64,000 nucleotides of DNA from Buddleja alternifolia (Eukaryota; Streptophyta; Magnoliopsida; Lamiales; Scrophulariaceae): the NCBI GenBank assembly GCA_019426215.1, contig CM033393.1:14232046-14296045 (forward strand). The letters are read 5' to 3'. Positions 59,153-64,000 of this stretch are shown piece by piece (position 1 is the stretch's first letter; every line of letters begins with the position of its first letter). The notes beneath the pieces are model-generated. The model did not search any database and was not told the origin of the DNA. It was given only the letters and a program-made list of their open reading frames with translations. A program made the translations under genes and the position numbers.

Positions 59153-59844
59153 TTGAACAACATACCTCTCTCACTCAGTTTTGATAATGGCCAACGCGTC
59201 ATCTCGCTCTTTCCAAACCTTCATCAATGTTTGTTTAACTTCGTTAATTCCGGTCTCCACCTTAGAATTATATCGAGTAAATCTATCCAGAAGCTTCTGT
59301 TTGTCTTCCCTCCAATAAGAGTTCGATAAAGCTGATGCATGTACAACGCAGCCTAAAAAAGAAACATGGTCAGAACATAACTGAATCTACACAATAACAT
59401 TAAGATAAGAATTAAGACTTACCTTCATCAAACACTACCCTCCAACATCTTCTATATCGGGATGAGGCATATCCATTAACACGGCCTTATCACGAGGTAA
59501 GATTACACTGTTATAAAGTTCTGAAGCGATGACACCTTTGGGGTGATCATGTAAACTCGAATCTCGATAGACCCGTCAATCGGGGTTAAGCAAGAATTGT
59601 GATGGATCCATCTCCTCCTTTATACTCGATCCCCGTTTCTTTGCACACTCCATCCTATCACGAAGTAAAAGCCCCTCGTGATGATCTAACTCTTGATAAT
59701 TTGCATCTAGGATGACAGATAGCCAATCCAACGAGCTATCCTACTTCGCTTCGTTAGCAGCTTTCCTCTTCAACCAGACTCTAGACTTGGAAATGTCGGG
59801 GTCCACTTCAACATCAGCAAGGCTCTCAAGATTCTCAATTATCC

Positions 59845-60096
59845 CTATATTCCCACGAGGTGAGGGTGGGATCTGACCTCGAGCAGTATTATCCAGATTC
59901 TGAAGACCTTGTCCAATAATGAGAGCTCTCGGGGTAAAATACTATCAATTCGGGGAGTTGAACCGTGGGTACTCCCTCGAGCTACAACTTTAACTTTTGT
60001 CTTCCCTTTGTCCTGGGTCTTGCCCTTACTCTTGGAATCACCTTTCTCCTTAGATGTACGAGCAGTCTCTAACATGACAGCTTCACGATCATCCAT
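59845..60096 (-). CDS. middle piece of the antisense ORF, Lys-rich
   Basis: 83 residues with a basic low-complexity run (KEKGDSKSKGKTQDKGKTKV). An intron between this and the upstream ORF is possible: a GTGAGG donor-like site lies near 60203 (complement). Function unknown. Confidence 0.3.
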   Translation of the reverse strand: MDDREAVMLETARTSKEKGDSKSKGKTQDKGKTKVKVVARGSTHGSTPRIDSILPRELSLLDKVFRIWIILLEVRSHPHLVGI

Positions 60097-60135
60097 AGCT
60101 AATCATTAACAAACAAACAAAGAGGGAGAAATGTA

Positions 60136-60912
60136 CTAGCATCGACGATGTTCGGCATGGTGAGTCGCCATCGACAAGATACACCCCAAGACTACCCTCA
60201 CCATTGTTTTTTGACCCTTGGCACAACTTATAAGGTTCCAAAAATTAGCGAAGTGTGTGGGTTGATTAAGATCCAACATCACGATAACAAACGATGCGAT
60301 AAGCCTATATGAATTGGGCAACAACTGGCTTGGGCTAAGCTTGAGTTTATTCAAAATCTCAACGTAACATGGATGAAGTGGGAATCTAAGCCTGGCAACC
60401 AGATGTGCAACATGAAAACACCTATAGTGAGGGAGAGGGCGATAAAATCTGTCGTTCTCTCCCGGAATAATAATTTTATAATCAGGGGGAATATGATATC
60501 TTGCCCTAATATCTGCAACTATTGACTCAGTTAAAGACGAACTGAAAGCGGTCCACTTAGCTCTATTCCCCATATGAACAAACAAATTTGAGTTTAAACC
60601 TATACTACCTTCACTATCGATATTAACTTCCTCGTTATCAGGAGAGGTATTATTATCATCATTGATGTTACTGCCTACAATAGTATCATCATTATTTCCA
60701 TCACTATTCTCATCACTAGATCCCTTATTGCTACGAATCTCCGGATTGTGGAGGCTAGAAGATTTTGACAAATCACCTGACGAAGAGCTTAGATTTAATA
60801 TCTTTGCAAGCTCAACATTCGACCTAAAATCCTCGTTCTCTTGGAATATTTCCATCACGTTCGAGGGTGAATTAGCGTTGGAAGCTTCATTATTAACAAA
60901 TAAACAATCCAT
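60136..60912 (-). CDS. N-terminal antisense ORF with putative gypsy-type transposon domain
   Basis: 258 residues from an ATG at 60910-60912. The first ~110 residues are Ser/Asn/Asp-rich and disordered-looking. The segment from about residue 130 to 220 (IPPDYKIIIPGEND, LVARLRFPLHPCYVEIL, LSPSQLLPNSYRLIASF) resembles the Pfam 'putative gypsy type transposon' domain (Transposase_28), recalled rather than searched. In several plants this domain is encoded antisense within Tat-type elements. Its function is unknown. Confidence 0.55.
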   Translation of the reverse strand: MDCLFVNNEASNANSPSNVMEIFQENEDFRSNVELAKILNLSSSSGDLSKSSSLHNPEIRSNKGSSDENSDGNNDDTIVGSNINDDNNTSPDNEEVNIDSEGSIGLNSNLFVHMGNRAKWTAFSSSLTESIVADIRARYHIPPDYKIIIPGENDRFYRPLPHYRCFHVAHLVARLRFPLHPCYVEILNKLKLSPSQLLPNSYRLIASFVIVMLDLNQPTHFANFWNLISCAKGQKTMVRVVLGCILSMATHHAEHRRC

Positions 60913-61413
60913 ATCACTAAGTTGATCTATGAGATGAATAAAACAAATAAATAAGAAAGAAATACCTAAAACAACGAGTTACGAGGTGTATGATGACACT
61001 TCGTATATGTAATAACTCTTCAGTCACCAATAGAGAGAATTTAGCAAATAACCCGTCTCTGTGTTATTTTGGAATGGTCAAAGTGAAAATACAATGAAAA
61101 CCCATCTATTTATATGGACAGGGTGTAACAACTGAACGAATGAGATTAAATCCACATGTGATGATCTAACGAAAGCTGTTAAACTGACATCATATTCCCT
61201 CGAAATGGGAAAAGACGCAATGTCAGTTGAAAAGACGTACTGTCAGCTGAGACTTTAAACCACAATAAATGCGCGCGGGAAAATCAAAGATAGTCTTTTC
61301 AATGCTTTACACCAAATCATAAATACTATATAAATGTTCTATATCTATACTTTGTAGCATAACACATCTCATCAATATTCAAATTGAATTATACCACGAA
61401 GTGGGGGACTAAA

Positions 61414-61945
61414 TGATATACCAAAATTTGGGCATATAAATTTATTATACTAAAAGGCCCAAAAGAACGGCCTAGTTCCAAACGAAAGCCCATACTCGGA
61501 ACAAGATCCAAATCCGCTATTTGGATTATCCATGACCCGAATTATGACCCAAGCTATATGAGTCGTTCGATCTCTCCACGTGTCTCAATCTGAGTAAACG
61601 CACATGTTATCCTTGTGTCCGTACATGGTGTCACCTATAAATACTTTAACGAGTGCCCAAATTGCGCACGCAATCACCACTTATTAAATTCACTATTTGA
61701 TTCACTTTAGCTACGAGATACACACTTCGATCTAAATTCTAGGTAGACCCATTTATAAAATACGAGATTTATGCTAGGACCCTTCATACGAACTAAACTA
61801 CGTTAGACTTGATCCCTTTAAGTGGTACGTAGGCAGCTCTACATTAGAATGCAATTTATAATTTGTTGAACTCCGGGTTGGATCCTACCCGAACCTCGAT
61901 TGTTTTGAGTTGTATTGTAGGTCCGACGAAACACGACCCAAATCA
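61414..61945 (+). repeat. gypsy LTR (532 bp), rightward
   Basis: Directly follows the purine tract GTGGGGGACTAAA. Starts TGATATACCAAAATTTGGGC; a likely end is GACCCAAATCA at 61945. A TATA-like CACCTATAAATAC is at 61632-61644. The right boundary is inferred only from a CA ending. Confidence 0.6.
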
Positions 61946-62305
61946 AGGTTGATCTATAAACGTTTAGTCTAACTCTTAGGAATAGTGTATGGACTTAAGA
62001 TGAAAGGAAAAAATTACTTCTCTAAGTATTTTGGAGGAATTCTTGAATTTAAAATCTTGATGAATAATCAAAAACTCAAGAACACTATATGAAAGAGAGA
62101 GAGGAAGGATTTTTCTATGCAAGAGAAACAAAAAATTTTGTGTTCAAAAGTCATGTGATGTTGATCCCTACTAGTCCTATTTATAAGATTAGTTCTTCCA
62201 ATTCTTTTCCATGTAGAACTCTTCTACATTAATTCTTTTCCTTGTAGGAGTACAAGACTAATTATTTTCTAAGTAAAATTCTTCTATTTTAGCTAGTTTC
62301 CTCAT
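61946..62305. other. AT-rich spacer of unknown origin
   Basis: Repeated CTTCTACATT / ATTCTTTTCC words (about 62205-62290) suggest another decayed LTR, but no ends are visible and no ORF is present. Confidence 0.4.
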
Positions 62306-63623
62306 TGTTAACACCCGTAACAACACGATATCGACAAATAATAACGACTAAGTAAGATCGTCTCCACAGGGAAGGTTATCAAGTATTAAACAAAGTTTAT
62401 CCTATTATTTCGACTATCGATTATCAAAGATGGGATTTTTAAACTAATTAAAAGCAAAACTTAATAAAAGCGGAATTAATTATAAATAATTGAAACAGAG
62501 ATAATTAAAATGAATTATCAATTAATGAAAAGTCTAGGGATTAAGATTTCATCAAGGTATTTCTATGGATTATTGACTTTCAATGGATTATTATTCTTGC
62601 TTAAATTAAAGACCCAATTTCCTTAAATACATGAATACTCTCCCGAGATCTTCATGAGTACCCACCTAAATTAATTAACGTCACTCCCATGTACAAAAAC
62701 TAATTTAGATGAATCCATTGAGTTCTATGAATATTGTTTAACCAGTCTCATGCAAAATTACCAATATCCCTATTAAGCAATTTACACATGTCTATTAAAT
62801 CTGAACCAATAAATTAATTCACTTCCCGATACTTCTTAGTTCATCTTAAATCATGCAATTGGTGATCAAGCAATTACAAGCATTAAACACTCATTAATAG
62901 ATAAACAAAATAAAAATCAAATCCATGAATCATCAATAATCCAAATTAATATGCAAGACTACATCTTAAACCCTGGAAAATTATTTAGCTACACATAATT
63001 AAACAAGAAGAAGAAATAATTTGCATAAAATTAAGAAATCTCATGTGTTAACAATGGTGGAGAAATAATAAAGAACAATTGGCGAAGAAGAAGAATTCAA
63101 GAAAAATCAAGAAGAGTCCTTATGTTGATGGCAAGAATCAAGATTTCTCTTTCTTGTCTTCAAAAGCTTCCTTTTCTTTCTCTCCTCAAAGAAAAATAAA
63201 AGCTGATATTTTTTTTCGACTTCTTATACTTATATAAGATTTCTAACTACAAAAAGCCCAACAAAAAGACCAAAATTTGAGCCCAGCCAAAATATCTGAA
63301 ACCTGCGCACTGCACAGTGGTGCTGAATATTGGCACCACTGTGCCAATTCTGCTGTCCATTTTTTCTTCAACTCAACTCTTTTCGTTTGGACTCTTATTT
63401 TCTCCTCTTTAAGTCTCATAGTTGACTTCTTCACTTTGCTTAGAAATCCCTTCATTTACTCGCCAAATCAATCGTCCTTTGCCTATAAAAGCATTTAAAC
63501 GACTTAGAAGCAAAAATACGCAAATACAAATAAAAACAACTAAAAAAATCAACTCAATGTATGAATTCAAGACAAATGTGAGGTAAAAACTTACTAAATC
63601 AATGTTACTTTTAAGACCTAACA
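62306..63623 (-). repeat. 3' LTR of a leftward gypsy element (type B, 1318 bp)
   Basis: On the minus strand it starts TGTTAGGTCTTAAAAGTAAC (right edge) and ends GGGTGTTAACA (left edge). Upstream, on the minus strand, lies AAGGCTAAGTGTGGGGTGTT, the purine tract. It matches 24418-25697 over nearly its whole length. TATA-like TATATAAGTATAAG is near 63225-63238 (complement). Confidence 0.8.
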
Positions 63624-63922
63624 AACACCCCACACTTAGCCTTTTACTCGTCCTCGAGTAAATCTAAAACAAGCAAAGAAAAGAACAACCAAACAAAATA
63701 ACACTACTTTCGTAGGGAACACGATTGCACTTAGCACGTGCAACAAGTCGTTAAACCCCTAGGTTTCTCCTAGTGGACGAGTTTTGTCTCGTGAGGGTTT
63801 GCAGTGAATATACCCACAAAATTCTAGACATGTACTTAATTGTATCATTGTTTCTCAACTTAGCAACAAGCCACAACAATTGGACATCCCCACAATTATC
63901 ATACAAGATCTAACATGAACGC
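63624..63922 (-). other. 3' internal end of the leftward gypsy element
   Basis: Minus-strand text includes CTCGAGGACGAGTAAAAGGC next to the purine tract, a common Athila/Tat 3' signature, and a block homologous to 32190-32260. No ORF. Confidence 0.6.
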
Positions 63923-64000
63923 TGACACGAAAAATTCTTACGTGTATTAAACAGCAAGTGGACTGGTCGTGTGTAGTAATAAAGTGGACAATAAAGTCCA
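63923..64000 (-). repeat. start of a type A-like LTR, minus orientation, running out of the window
   Basis: TGACACG...CAAGTGGACTGGTCGTGTGTAGTAATAAAG parallels the complement of the type A LTR end at 33940-34022, so another LTR begins here. Confidence 0.5.

Larger units (their letters stand above)
58306..61413 (-). mobile_element. gypsy (Tat-like) post-pol region with leftward ORFs
   Basis: Between the copia LTR and the LTR at 61414 lie at least three leftward coding pieces (60136-60912, 59845-60096, 58676-59152). The retrotransposon's own direction is rightward, judged from the purine tract GTGGGGGACTAAA at 61401-61413 and the LTR following it. Extra antisense ORFs between pol and the 3' LTR are known in some Tat-lineage gypsy elements. 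The pol itself is absent here. Confidence 0.5.

Noticed and set aside
58676..60912. A host gene on the minus strand
   Set aside because: The adjacent purine tract and LTR, and resemblance of the longest ORF to a gypsy-associated domain, make a retrotransposon origin more likely.

Overview
The window is nuclear DNA from a flowering plant, probably a eudicot; the species cannot be named from sequence alone. It is AT-rich, has no intact host gene, and consists almost entirely of nested transposable elements: LTR retrotransposons (Ty1/copia, including a Sirevirus-like element, and Ty3/gypsy of Athila/Tat type), two autonomous-type CACTA (En/Spm) DNA transposons, long-TIR Mutator-like (MULE) elements, hAT elements, a Stowaway MITE and a tRNA-derived SINE. 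The only host-gene trace is a promoter-proximal piece (5' UTR exon, intron, start of the coding exon) resembling the plant ABCF4/GCN4 gene.

Layout. 1-10766: 3' part of a decayed Sirevirus-like copia (gag tail, pol, a very long extra ORF after pol, 3' LTR). 10767-20225: intergenic DNA with a Stowaway MITE (TA duplication), an hAT element with a perfect 8-bp duplication, a fold-back element, a minisatellite, a 2.3-kb long-TIR element carrying a higher-order tandem array, and a SINE inside an hAT relic. 20290-22145: the ABCF4-like fragment, its 5' UTR intron carrying a 1265-bp MULE with a perfect 9-bp duplication. 22146-27838: a patchwork of LTR pieces and a deleted second Sirevirus copy.

27839-58305: one old copia element blown apart by later insertions. 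A 5.85-kb gypsy element without pol (28177-34030, duplication GGACT) splits the protease. An 18.7-kb CACTA insertion (35070-53796, duplication CAT) splits the integrase. A gypsy solo LTR (about 54086-55062) lies just before the RT. The CACTA insertion is two related elements nested tip in intron: an inner 9442-bp element (37122-46563, duplication AAA) sits in an intron of gene 2 of the outer, oppositely oriented 9.3-kb element. Each CACTA encodes a TNP2-type transposase (gene 1) and a multi-exon protein with a plant-transposase region and a C-terminal Ulp1-type cysteine protease (gene 2). The inner gene 2 has clean splice sites and an open frame through 12 exons, whereas the outer copy and both transposase genes carry breaks.

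58306-64000: gypsy material: a block of leftward ORFs with a putative gypsy-type transposon domain next to a rightward PPT and 532-bp LTR, then the 3' LTR and 3' internal end of another, leftward gypsy element that leaves the window. The relative order of insertion can be read from target-site duplications and nesting, which makes the window a well-resolved record of successive transposition events.
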